NCBI GenBank assembly: GCA_036346395.1
Contig: CM070604.1
Coordinates: 31,957,662-32,021,661, forward strand
DNA from: Hsuehochloa calcarea
Taxonomy: Eukaryota; Streptophyta; Magnoliopsida; Poales; Poaceae
DNA: 64,000 nucleotides
Direction of reading: 5' to 3'
Positions 48,404-59,709 of the stretch are shown piece after piece (within the stretch, counting starts at the first letter, position 1; every line of letters starts with the position of its first letter). The position numbers and the translations under genes were made by a program. The notes beneath the pieces were generated by a model. The model did no database searches, was not told the DNA's origin, and saw only the letters and a program-made list of their open reading frames with translations.

Positions 48404-49554
48404 GAAGTGAGTTGGGTGTTGTTCATCCTTTGGGCTTATTTTGAGGGGGAGCTGTGTGAATTTTCAGAAGCTTAATTATTCATTATAGTCCAAGCCATTG
48501 AAATTAAAAGAGTAGTAGAGCTATCTTTATCATATCTGTTCATGTGCTATGTAGCCTTAATCTGGACTGGTTTATTACACATGCTACATAAAGAACTAAA
48601 GCATGACTTGGCTAAAATCTTTGACTAGTTTGATTAATAGTATCACTTTATGTTGATTCTTGAAAAGGATAAGCTGATTTGTGAGTCTTATTTTAAGTCT
48701 TGGATTTGTAGCAAAATGTCTCTCACTTTGATCCTCTGTTGCTCACTCAATTTGGCATGTTATAAAAGATAAAGAATTGAGAAAAAGCATTTGAAAAGAT
48801 GTGTACTTCAAGTATACCATGCATAGTCATGCACAACAATGAAAAAGGGTACAACTCAGTGCTCAAATGAAAAGAAGTGTGCTTCAAGCATTCCATGTCT
48901 GACTATGTGTTTTTTTAAATAAAAGAAATAATAAAAAAAAGGCATAAAAAGTGCTCAAAATCAAAAGAAGTATGCTTCAAGCATGCCAACCTGAAAAGAA
49001 GTATGCTACAAGCATGCCACATGCAAATAAGAATTGAAAGTGAAGCAAAAGGATCACACTTGAGACTGTAGCTCATCCAGTTTTAAAATCTGTCTCACAG
49101 TTTGGCTTTTCACTTTTTGGTGACTTCTCTTTGTGGTCATATAATCTTTTTAGTCATTGTGTGAAAAAGCTTGTCATGAATCTAAATTGACTCATTTTTG
49201 GAAATACTGTGCGGATATGGCTTCATGGTATATGCATTTATATGATCTTGATTAGCTCCACTCACCAAATTGGCTTTGTTAATCCATTAAATCAATTTTC
49301 ATAAAGCTTCTGGACTTTCACTGTTCCTGCTTCTTCTTATTATGCTCTTGATGATCACAGTGCCAAAGGGGGAGAAAACTGACTAATCTGAAAAATTGAC
49401 AAAATTTCTGCACAAATTTGATTTCCAAGTGTTAAAGGAAGTCTGTCAGCTGTAGCTCACTTTGCCTGGCAGCCTTGACCTTTTTGTCATTTCCTTTCAC
49501 TCTCTCATCTCTGAATATTGAAAGTATTGTCAATGTAGTCATCAAGGGGGAGAT
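48404..49554. other. Copia F post-pol zone with tandem repeats
   Basis: This is non-coding. Between 48795 and 49022 a roughly 26-bp unit with core AGAAGTGTGCTTCAAGCAT recurs five times in imperfect form. Polypurine-like tracts occur at 48443 (GAGGGGGAG), 49365 (AAAGGGGGAGAAAA) and the functional one at 49544. No envelope-like ORF is present. Confidence 0.75.
49544..49554 (+). other. Polypurine tract of copia F
   Basis: AAGGGGGAGAT abuts the TG start of the 3' LTR. Confidence 0.9.
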
Positions 49555-51210
49555 TGTAAGACCAAGAGGTTTTTAGTCATGATATTTGATGATGAATACA
49601 TTGCCAATATGCTAGACGTAGTCTCAGTACTTAAATGATGAATCTTTTGTCTCTGGAACACGTTTTTGATCTCAATTGGTGACTTGATTCAGAGCTCTGT
49701 TTAGTTCTGTTGAAAATCAGCTTTTGTCAGGATAATCGGTAGTACCGCTTTACTTGTCTTGGAACTACCGCGATCATGATAGTACCGCGTGTACATTCGG
49801 TAGTACCGCATGTCACCGAGTTTGAGCGGTGGTTTCTTTGAATCGTTAGATCGTGATCCAACGGATGCAATCAAGTAGGTGTTCGGACTTTCTACGATAC
49901 TCTCAAAATCGAGCGGTTGTGAAGCTTGGTCCGAACGGCACACATCATCCGAAGCGTACACGTGGCAAGATCTGAAGTCTCTGAGCTTTTTTAGGTTGCG
50001 GTAGTACCGGCGTTGTTTTCACGGAACTACCGTGGTGCGGTAGTACCGCGTACAACATACGGTAGTACCGCACATCATTTTCTCAGAAGTGTTTTGCGCG
50101 AACTGTTGGATCTTGATCCAACGGTTGATATTGAGTTGAGCGTTCGGACCATCCGAGCGGTAGCGCGCTTTTCGGCGTCGGTTGAAATCGGCGGTGTGGA
50201 TCGTGTGAGACGTTCGGACCGTCCAACGTGCCTCAAATCCAACGGTTGAAACCCATGGTCCGAACGGCCCATGAATGCGGGCGTCCACGTGTCAAAGGAC
50301 GTTGTTACGAGGACTTTGTGAAATTATCTTGGCGGTAGTACCGATGTACAATGGCGGTAGTCTGGATTGTACTGGAAAATTGTCGTTGTTGGAAATTGAT
50401 CGGGTTTGTTGATTTCGTTTGCTCTATCTAATTGCTTGATGCATGATAGTGTCCGAGTGTGTGTGTGAACTAATGGATGGTCAAGTTGGAGAACTTGTGC
50501 CATGGAATTGGATTTTCTTGTCTTTGCATGTGCGGAGGCGTGAGGACGAACAAGGCTCGGGATGATGGTTGGACTCGGACTAGGATTGGTTAATCTAAGG
50601 TCTTGGTAGTCAAGAATGTCAAGAGGTTGTTTGGATCGCTAGAGCACTTGGAAGGCAAGGGTGGATTGCGTTGGAGCTACGGGAGGTCACTGGAGGCTCA
50701 CGACGTGAAAGAGGAGATGAAATTGGAAAGTTTGAATCGGTTTGGTAAAACCCGTGTTAGAAGGGTTTGGGTCCCCGATTTTCGGAGAGGTTAGGATTCG
50801 TATTGGTGTTAGATACGAATTGATCCTTTGCTATAAAAGGGGCAAAGTGTCTGCTTGCATGTAATAAGAACCGTGGGTTTTAGATCGCCGTAGTTTGTCT
50901 TGCTTGTTTTTTTGGTAGATCCATCGAGTTGAGTTTTGAGGGGTGCTATGCTGAGCATCTTGTAGACACAAATCATCTATAAGTTATCAAGTTTGATTTC
51001 GTTCAACTTTGATTCTTGGTTTGGTCTTGGTGGTGCGCCTCTGTTTGAGTCTTTACTGTGCAATTGTGCTCTCGGGTGAGAAGCTCTTCAAGCTTTCAAC
51101 AGAGAGGTTGATATTGGTATTCTTGTGTGGAAGAAGATTTCGAATTTGGGGGTATATTCGCTGCAATCATTCAACCCCCCCCCCCTTCTGATTGCCGTTA
51201 CGATCCTACA
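49555..51210 (+). repeat. 3' LTR of copia F
   Basis: This LTR pairs with 41369-43028, from TGTAAGACC to GATCCTACA, and is followed by CAGCC. A run of nine C residues precedes the terminus at 51175-51185, where the 5' LTR has five. Other differences are short and lie mostly at CTG/CAG/CCGG steps. Confidence 0.95.
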
Positions 51211-51239
51211 CAGCCTGACCCGGCTGATTGCCCATCGTA

Positions 51240-52464
51240 CGCTGAGCATAGCCATAAAGTATTTCATTCAAAAATATAGAACAACCATTGTTCTCTATAA
51301 TGAACTTATAACCTATGCCATCAAACATGATGCGGAGATGATATTTCTACTTATGGCTGGAACGTAATAACAATTATTTAGTTCCATAATAAATCCTGAA
51401 GGAAAAAGTAATGGCAAAGTCCCGACGGCTAATGCAGCAACTCTTACTTTGTTCCCGACGCGAAGATCCATATCACCCCTTGTTAATCTCATACTCCTTG
51501 TTAGACTCTGAATCGAATTGCAAATATGAGCAACCGATCCGGTATCAATTACCGACGAGTTAACATAAGAATCAGCAAGAAAAACATCTATAACATTAAT
51601 ACCTGAAGTGGAAGTTTTAGTCCCACCATTCCTTTTCAGATTAGCCAGGTATTTTTTGCAGTCCCTCTTCCAGTGGCCTGTCTCCTTGCAGTAAAAGCAT
51701 TCATTCTCTTGAGTCAGGCCAGACTTAGTCTTGGGTTTACGCTTAACAGCTTGGATCCCATCCGAAACCTTGCCTTTACCTTTGACCCAAGTTTTAGTCT
51801 TCTTCTCGAAGCTAGTACTCTTTTGCACAATCATCACATGACTGTTGCTTTTCTTAATGCTGTCCTCTGCAGTCTTAAGCATCATATGCAGTTCGGTGAG
51901 ATTCTTGTCTAAGCCATTCATATGGAAAGTCATAATGAACTGCTCATAGCTTACAGGAAGCGAAGCAAGAATCAAATATGTAGCCAACTCTTGACTAAGT
52001 GGAAAACTAAGTTTTTCCAAGCTCTAAGTGTAACCGACCATCTTGATCACATGAGGGCTCACCGGACTACCCTCAGTTAGCTTACATCCAAACAAGTTCT
52101 TTGAGATCTCATATCTCTCAGTCCTTGCTTGTGTTTCAAACATGCCTTTGAGCGCCACGATCATATCGTAGGCCTCAATGTTGTCAAACTGCTTCTGAAG
52201 GTCTGAGTTCATCGCAACAAGCATGAGACAGCTAACATCAAGGGATTCATCACAAGCCCTTTTATAGGCTGTTTTAAGAGCAGCAGCAGCATTCTCAGCA
52301 GGCACATCAGGAATTGGTTCCTCTAGAACATGTTTCTTTTTATCTTGCCTAAGAACAATTCTCAGGTTGCGGGACCAATCCGCAAAATTTGTTCCATTCA
52401 GTTTTTCTTTATCAAGTATCGAACGTAAAGCAAAACTGGATGTAGGTACAGCAGATGGTGCCAT
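51240..52464 (-). pseudogene. Copia G gag and protease start, truncated
   Basis: A third copia family on the minus strand. The ATG at 52464 opens MAPSAVPTSS, then a UBN2-type gag core (FADWSRNLRIVLR, ETQARTERYEISKNL). A stop at 52021-52023 splits it. The second part (51313-52020) has a zinc knuckle CFYCKETGHWKRDC near 51667-51710 and the copia protease segment with DTGSVAHIC in place of DSGAS-H, then NCYYVPAISRNIISASC. A one-base shift follows, and the reading continues about 30 residues (FIIENNGCSIFLNEILYG) before meeting gypsy D at about 51235. Integrase, RT and RNase H are lacking. The sequence type is that of the Tork/Angela side of copia, unlike the two Sirevirus-like elements. Confidence 0.82.
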
Positions 52465-53908
52465 GATCTACAATAGAAATATGTAACACTAAGACATATG
52501 TTCAAGAAAAGTAACTTCTATTAAACAATTCAATGAAGATACTCCCACTGAATACCATATCCCTCTTATGACATTTAGTGATTCAAGACCCACAATCAGT
52601 TAATTTACTAGTGAGCTTTGGCATCACTGCTAGAAGATTAGTGAATATGTTAAGCAACCCTTTGCTAATCATATCTCTATATGACTCTTGTTGTTGGGAA
52701 GCATCTCTATGCTTTGGCACCCAACCCTATACTCCAAAGTCCATAACTGTTATGATGACCTTGTCAAGTTAAACCAACGCTTGCGTGTAAGTGTCTGACA
52801 CAAACCCATCTAGTCAAGGAATATTAATGACACTCTCCTTTAGCAAGACCTACCATTAAAATACAAGACTATGGATGGTGCAGCTAAATGGGAGGGCATC
52901 AATTTAACTTAATATTACCTGAGGGAAATTTACTTCTATCATGCAAAGCATTTTAAGCAATTAAAACATGCATAGAAATAAATAAACAGGAATATAAGGG
53001 CATTCACAGACAATCAAATTGCATCGTGATATAGTATGTCCCTTTCTGGTGGTGATCTCCATCGCCAAGCATCCTATTCGCTATGTCTCCAAGTTGCCAA
53101 AACTTCCAAGTACTCCCACTAAACTATTACTCCTAACAGCACTAGGGATAAAAAATACAAGGAGTAATTAGCATCACAAGTCGACACGCAGGCCGTTATA
53201 CAAATATAGACAGCCTTAGGCTGCAATAAACATGACACGCAGGTCATGAACATTACACACATGCATGCATCTCATACATCATGGGTCATACTATTCACAT
53301 CAACCTGCAAAAACAAGATAGGCATGGAATAGCATTCTAACAGGCAATAAGAACATACACTACAAAAGCGCGGTCCGATTGACCAGTCACATCCCTCCGC
53401 ATGTTTCATAGCATACCCGAAAGCTACCGTTATAACTACCTAGTTACGAGTAGCGTTTGGCAACCCCTAAGAGTGCTATTACACATGTAGGGAACCATGC
53501 TGATCTCAGGTCTAAGGATTATACATCATCATTACTTGAGACCAACTAATGACACAAAGATTCATAACAATCTCAATAGTGTCTCAATGATGGGTCTATC
53601 CAACTCCATGTTCTCTAACATGTGCTCACATTATTGATTCGATATCTCTATATCCATGACCGGTGAAACTAGGTCATCAATCAATACATGTGCTAGTCCT
53701 AGAGTCACTGGTGTTCCGACCAATGACCTTCAACCAGGGAAACATTTAGAATGACATCATATAAGTTAAAGAGATCCACCAACAAGTCACATACTTATTG
53801 ATCTATAACAAATGATTCATTCAAGGAACATGATAACATATTATCAAAAACATGAACATAATAAAATATCATAATCTCTATGATTGCCTCTAGGGCATAT
53901 TTCCAACA
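52465..53908 (-). repeat. LTR and leader of copia G/H, left edge unresolved
   Basis: On the minus strand the LTR begins TGTTGGAAATATGCCC at 53908, the well known start of an Angela/BARE-like grass copia LTR. It leads through the LTR body toward the gag of copia G. I could not find the primer binding site or a CA terminus between 52465 and about 53350; a weak TGGTATTCAG at about 52548-52557 is the only candidate. So the border between LTR and leader is not placed. The LTR sits between a pol end (right) and a gag start (left), serving as 3' LTR for one and 5' LTR for the other. Confidence 0.65.
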
Positions 53909-53909
53909 T

Positions 53910-54101
53910 TCAATCTTTTAAGTATCTAATACCGATAGCTCTTGTGTGCGCCTCATGCTTTGGTTGTGGGAGAGGCTTAGTCAACGGATCTGCAACATTT
54001 GAATCCGTATGAACTTTGCATATATTAACAGTAAATTTTGGAAGATAATAAAAGTAAATTGCATTATTATTATCCTTATCAGTTGATATGGATAATGGCA
54101 T
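53910..54101 (-). pseudogene. Copia H RNase H C-terminal end
   Basis: The last about 45 codons read ICKVHTDSNVADPLTKPLP then HTRAIGIRYLKD and a TGA stop at 53910-53912, one base from the LTR start. This is the C-terminus of a copia polyprotein of the Angela/Tork type. Upstream of ICKVHTD the homology ends, so only the tail of pol remains. The codons before it (MPLSISTDKDNNN) are probably unrelated sequence. Confidence 0.8.
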
Positions 54102-55764
54102 TTACGGCATTGCAGATATCCATGCTGTTGCTAACCACAATCATTGCAGCCCATGAAGGCAATTGATGGGTAAATGCGGTCCACAAGTGCATCACCACCA
54201 GAAGCCATATCACTTGGTTGAAGCGAATATATCTCCCAAAATAAAACATAATGACCTATTGGATTTTTGTTGGTCTTGAATGATCTAAATTTGTCCATAT
54301 TTATTCTGGCATTACAAATTAAAATTAGGCATATATTTTATCACCGTTAATTAAAAATGGTGTTCATATTGAACAATAAATATTCTCGTCGAATAATTAT
54401 TCTATTTGAGTGATGCAACTAGATTTGTAGCCGAGAAGAAAATTTAGTATTTCTGTGAAGATTAACTTTGGTCAAATGTTTTATGTTCGAGTATTATATT
54501 TATGTTCTGAAAGATCATCCTGTAGATTTATACTGTTAGAACATACTACTTATGACCATAAGAAAATATATTGCATAATTATAAACTTGTAGTTTAATAA
54601 TCCAAATTAGTTGGTACATGGTGTGAGTAATTGGATCAAAACTTGGGCAAAGAATAAAAAAGCTAGACTATAGAACAACTCTGCCAACCCTCAGACTCTT
54701 GTTCGGGTTCCTTGTTATAGATTAATAACCTACCAGTTGTTGGGTTACGCAATTTTCTTGCCACTATACTGATAAAAGTCTACCCCACTGCATATAATGA
54801 ATAACCCCCAAATTGAAATTAATTCGTGATGAAGGAATCAAGCATTTTCAACATTGAATCAGTATCGTAGCATACACCTTTGGACCACCACTAGTTGTTG
54901 GGGATCATGTTGGATCTGAAATTCAATCAATCATGTGCCCCTGATAGGGGAATTTTTGTAGTATGCCATTAATAAAGATCGAATCTCAGCATTAGGGGGA
55001 GAAAATGCCCAAACTTTCGAATGTCGTGATATTTTCCAGGAGGAAAGGATCTGTAGTACTGAGATACACACACTAGCCAAGCTAAGCTTAAGGTTTAGTT
55101 GATGCTCCTATACGCTAGAAGCTGGGAGTCTGCTAGATACTTTCCAAATATAGAGGAGTAACCATAGTGTTTACTTGTAATAAATACGCCACTAAGAGTG
55201 GAATACCTCGTGTTGAATAGTGTATCCACCTATGCAAAATTGACTTATTGGTCCTTGATATAAATTCTATGTGGACGCTTGCAAGTCTAAGATCTAACGA
55301 CCCTGGTAAAAAACAATCATTAATCATTCATTAAGCACTCTTAAAGAGACCTTATCTTGAAGGTGAAATACCTCATGAAGAGGCTCATCATGAAGATGAA
55401 AACTCCAGCAACTTGATGTGCGCATATTATAATGCTGGGAATGCGAAACGACCAAGAATATTTCATTTGGGAATTGACGAAGATATGGTTAACACTAAGA
55501 TACCCTCAATTAGAGGATATGGGGAAAAGTCATCGACAACCAATTTGCCTCTACAATTGCTAAAGTTTTTGTTACGAGAACACGGATCCGGAACCAAAGT
55601 CCATGGCCGAGCACTTGAAGCGTTCATACCAGATAACACAAAGGAAGCATCTAAGGCTGAACCATAATTGATAAATAAAAGTCATGGAATCAATTAGTTC
55701 AGACTTGATGGGTCATTATGAATATAATGAGGTGGTGAAAGCTATGGTTCAAAGATCCTTGTAG
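54102..55764. other. AT-rich degenerate copia-like DNA
   Basis: There is no intact ORF except one of 84 codons at 55413-55667, which I do not recognise. On the plus strand around 54970-55080 the residues ALGGENAQTFECRDI resemble the integrase-RT linker of a copia element (the LGGE-type segment), with stops on both sides. The stretch is most likely an old copia relic of plus orientation, but support is thin. Confidence 0.35.
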
Positions 55765-55878
55765 CACTACTACAAAACAGGCCATAGAAGACGTCTCATC
55801 ACAGACTGTCCTTTGAAACCGTCTATGATAAAATAATCACAGACAGTTCCAAGATGAACCGTCTGTGATATGGGCTTA
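55765..55878 (+). mobile_element. CACTA transposon 5' terminus
   Basis: It opens with CACTACTACAAAACAGGCC, the CACTA terminal inverted repeat seen in grass En/Spm elements. Subterminal units with core ACAGAC-GT and its reverse complement ACCGTCTGTGAT follow at 55803, 55842 and 55859. The element is interrupted at 55878 by an LTR start. I found no matching TTTTGTAGTAGTG end in the window. Transposase binding sites are presumably these subterminal repeats. Confidence 0.75.
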
Positions 55879-57745
55879 TGTAACATTCCAACTTTTGGCT
55901 TAAAAAATCATTTATGTAGTTGCTAGTTGAAAATCTCACCATTTGCAATTTGTTTGAAATTATATTAAAAACTTAATATGGACTTTAAGGATAAAATGAT
56001 TTAATGTGCTTAATTCCAACATCAACAATGGCCAAACTTATTTTAATTGGATTCTATATGCTTGGATATATTTTCTAGAAATTTCTCGAATTTTTCTAAA
56101 GTCATTTGCTAATTTCTATTTGCTAAATTGCATTTTCTGGATTTTCTTAAAAGAAAAACCAATTAAAATCCCTCCGGAACAGTGATGGGTAGAAGCCCAT
56201 CACTATTCCCAAGCCAGCCCAGCCAGCCTCCCACCGCTCGCCCGCCTAGCCCCTCCCGATGTCCGCCGCGTGTCCCGACGGACGACGCCGCCGCCGCGCC
56301 AGCCGCTCACGCACCGCGCCGCGTTCGCCGTGACGACTGGCCCGCCTCGCCATGTCATCGTCGTCTCCCTCCGGGACTCTTCCCCGTGCCCGACTCCGCC
56401 CTAAGCGCTCTGTCGCCGTTTCTTCGTGGACTCCCCCTTCTCCGCCTATGAAAGACCCCCCAATCCATCCAATCTACTCGCCCCGACCTCCTCCACCAAA
56501 GCCCCAACTACTCACCCGCTCCCTCATTTTCCCGGCGCCACCATTGCCGAAGTTCCGCCGTCGACCGAAGCCGCTCCGCCGCTGGATTCCGCTGCCTCCA
56601 GACCTCGGCGTCCGTGCCACCGACGCCATTGTGAGCGCAATAGCCCCAGCTCCCTCTCGCCACCGTCGCCTTCACCCGAGAGCCTCCCAGTCACCGTTGC
56701 TGCGCCGTCCGACAAGGGTTGGCCGTCACCGCCGCCGCCTCCTTCACCGTCGCCAGTGAGTCATCGCCGCCCGAGCCCAGCCACCACCCCAACAACAATT
56801 CCGTGTGCCTCCGTGGTCCCATTTTTCTACCTTGCCCGCCGGCCGCCGATCACCGCGCAAGCCCTTGGTCCCCGTCGGCGCCTCTCGCCAGTGCGTCGTC
56901 GAGCCACGCCACGCCCGTCACCCTCTCGTGCTTGCGTGTCACCTGCGTGGCCGCTACATCAGCGCCGCGTGGCTCAGTCCACCGCACCAGACCTCCCTTG
57001 GCTCGGTGAACCCAGTTCACCGTGAGCCCAAGACTGACAGTTGGGGTCCACCTGTCAGTACTGCTTTTATTTATTTTCTTTTCCGCGGCTGACGTCAGCG
57101 ATTGCGCAATAATTCAATTTCTTTAATAGAAATAATTTGGGAAATTCAATAAAATCCAAATTAGAGTTTTATTTGATTTTCCAATCTTCTAAAGCTCATA
57201 ACTTTTGCATCCGACCTCCGATTGAGCCCATTCAAATTTGTAAATTCACATAAAATCAAGATCTATTTAATGGTGCATTTTATTTGATTTTTGGAGTTTA
57301 TTTTGCCTTTGTTATTTATTTATTTTATCTCATTTGCGAGTAGACGTCGATACTTCGGAAAATTTTGGAGAAGGAGCACCTCAAGATCAAGACCAGTACC
57401 TAGACCTATTCCAAGGCAAGTTATACCTTTGATCATATTGAACCCAGTTTTCAAAATACTTTGTTTCAATGTATTGCATTCTATTTCAAGTATTTATTTA
57501 AATGCTTTTGGTTTAGTTATTAATCCAAATTGTTATATCCACCTTGTATCTTGTTATGTCATATTCTTTTGTCACCCTAGGTTGGTTCATTATTATTTGG
57601 TATTATCGTAGCACCAACGTGGTTTGATTAGATACGAGTAGACTGCTTAGTCATGCCACGAGTCATCATTTCATGTGAGTCGCAATTATGAATTTGACTA
57701 ATGGAATATGGAATTGTGTGATAAAACTGTGTGCTGTGTGCTACC
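55879..57745 (+). mobile_element. Gypsy-type LTR fragment with GC-rich leader
   Basis: It starts with TGTAACATTCC, as gypsy LTRs do, directly inside the CACTA terminus. An AT-rich first part gives way at 56165 to about 850 bp of very GC- and proline-codon-rich sequence, then AT-rich DNA again, and it ends indistinctly near 57745 in sequence of a different nature. The overlapping ORFs at 56180-57090 lie in several frames at once and reflect base composition, not protein. No 3' terminus or target duplication was seen. Confidence 0.5.
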
Positions 57746-58347
57746 ATGTAGTCCTGGTCTTCGAGATCCATCCTTTGCACTATGTCTTCCAACTCCTCAC
57801 CCTCGTCAGCAAGCCCACTAGCTTGCCTGACTGAAGGAGCTCCTTCCACAAGGTCTTCATCGGTCGGACCAGCTACTCCTGAACCTTCAGTGATTGTGTG
57901 CGTCGCGCTGTGGTTAGAGTCCCCGACTTCTTCTTCGGCATCACCACCCCCTTTTTGTTCAACCGCGGATCCAGAAGTGGGCTTGGTATATGCCTAGACT
58001 AGAAGGATAAAATCCCACCCCTCCCTCGCCATGCGTAAATATGACTGTCGTGACCTTGTTCCCTTGAGCTGTACTAACTCCCGATATGTGCACTATGTTG
58101 CTCGGGGGGTAAGGCAACTCGATCTCAGATAGTACACATCACGGTCCACTTGGAATGAGTGAAACAACCACCGCATCACAACGGCCCATGTACGCCCCTC
58201 TGCTCTCAGTAGGGGCACAATCATCGATTGGAAACAACGCAAATTGATCCCCTCGGGACCCTCAAGAATAGCCCCTAACCGTAGTAAATTTTGAAATTGG
58301 TGACGTCCGACATATTTCACGAACTGCACCGTAAAGAAGAATTTCAC
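57746..58347 (-). pseudogene. Unidentified transposon-associated coding relic
   Basis: On the minus strand an 84-codon open frame (58093-58347) reads KYVGRHQFQNLLRLGAI, then LRCFQSMIVPLLRAEGRTW and HSFQVDRDVYYLRS. In shifted frames it continues through SRQSYLRMAREGWDF near 58020 to an acidic C-terminus with DEGEELEDIVQRMDLEDQDY (57740-57830). A possible splice acceptor (TTTACGGTGCAG) lies at about 58325-58336 and another (CTTCTAGTCTAG) near 57995. The wording looks like a real protein rather than chance, and its position beside foldback repeats suggests a DNA transposon gene. I do not recognise the family and assign no function. Confidence 0.45.
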
Positions 58348-58595
58348 GATTAATCACATATAGACTACCCACCAAAAGGTACTATGTACAACATACTGCT
58401 ACGCAACTATACATCTAAAACTATGTAATCCATTCGGTTCAAAATATTACTTGATAGGTGGGTAACCGGACGGGCAGCGTTTTACTATCTTCTCTCCTCT
58501 TCCTTCCTTTCTTCTCTTTTTTCTAAATAAAAGTGAATCATGTGCCAAATTTTAGAGTTCCAATGGTGTTTTATAGGGGGGAGTCCCTGTCGCTT

Positions 58596-58740
58596 GTTGA
58601 ACTGGCGATAGGTCCTTTCGCCAGTTCAACTAGCAGCAAGTACACTGTTCACTTCATGTCGCCAGTTGAAGTGGCGATAGAAAGTTGAACTGGCGACGAG
58701 GGGCAACAGAGCTCCTATCGTCAGTTCAACTGGCGACAGG
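58596..58740. repeat. Cluster of GTTGAACTGGCGA inverted repeats
   Basis: Six copies of GTTGAACTGGCGA or its reverse complement TCGCCAGTTCAAC lie within 145 bases (58596, 58618, 58658, 58669, 58684, 58717), in mixed orientation. The single strand could fold into several hairpins. Such clusters are typical of subterminal regions of DNA transposons. It may be the outer end of the element whose coding relic is at 57746-58347. Confidence 0.7.
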
Positions 58741-59709
58741 AACCTATTTTTTGTAATTTTTGGGGCGGCTATTTATTTTTATAAAAAAATTTTAAAATAA
58801 TATTATTTTAAAAAATTATTTGTTATATGTTTTCAATTTACATGTCCTGATCTGCTCTCTTCTGATCCATTTACTCCTTTTTCAGTCTAAATGCTTACAT
58901 CGTTCTTCGGTTTCTCCATTCTATAATTTTGTGGTTCTCGAAAACTTGCACTTGGTATGTAGTACAAATTCTGCTTCATACAGCTTTCAGAGAAGCAACT
59001 GTGCAAGAATTGCTAACCTATTGTTTTACGCTGCATGTTGTAGATGTTATAAAAAAATTGTATGTATGCTATTATATATCTTATGTTAAGCATTTAGATT
59101 CTACTGATAGCTATTCAACTTCCGGCTTTAACAAACTTGCTTCAAATATATGGAGAGCTCAACTAAGTTATAATCTAGATAACACTTTAGGGGGAGGGTT
59201 CACCATTTCACTATAGTACATATAATCACATGTACAATTTTCAAGCAATGTTGTGCTGATAATGTGCCCACCAATTTTAGCATCAATAATTCAACGTAAC
59301 TGGTGGCAATAGACAATGATAAACAAGTAGCAATTGAAGTGTTTTTCCCTAATCAAGAAACCCACTAATAGTATTGTACCTCTTTTCCCGACTTGTTGCT
59401 AGATTTCGAATTTTTAAAAATTTGACTTTTTTTTTCAATTTTGCCAAATTATCATACAAGAAATCTAAATTTGCATAATAGAATTCATAGAAGAGAATGA
59501 GGAATGGATGGATGTTGAATGAGGGGGGTACGGTGGCTATTTATAGAAAATATTTTGGATTTTTTTTCTAGTATCTTTAAACCTCCCAACGGTTAAAAAA
59601 CGGAGGAAATATTCAAAATTTTGACCGTTACCCATGCCTAATGGGCTAATCGGGCCAGTCGTGCCATGTCGGGCCATGCTCGGTGTGCCTACACGGCCGT
59701 AACAACTTT
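58741..59709. other. AT-rich stretch without a supported gene
   Basis: It has two overlapping ORFs of 89 and 95 codons (58820-59216) without recognisable domains. The last 100 bases (59630-59709) carry GGGCCAGTCGTGCC-like units that continue after the solo LTR at 61737, so both pieces belong to one element that the LTR split; it has the GC-rich subterminal style of grass hAT elements. Confidence 0.4.

Larger units (their letters stand above)
41369..51210 (+). mobile_element. Complete Ty1/copia (Sirevirus-like) retrotransposon F
   Basis: This 9,842-bp element is flanked by a perfect 5-bp duplication CAGCC (41364-41368 and 51211-51215). Its LTRs (1,660 and 1,656 bp) begin TGTAAGACC and end GATCCTACA. 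A perfect primer site, a polypurine tract, gag with two zinc knuckles and pol in copia order are all present. It is better preserved than the copia at 5361-16298: integrase and RT are largely open. It belongs to a different family by LTR sequence but has the same plan, including palindrome-rich LTRs and repeated polypurine tracts. It inserted in the gag of gypsy D. Confidence 0.96.

Noticed and set aside
56182..57092. Several long overlapping proline- and arginine-rich ORFs
   Set aside because: They occur in several frames and both strands at once, as expected for GC-rich sequence without stops; no start context or domain supports any one of them.
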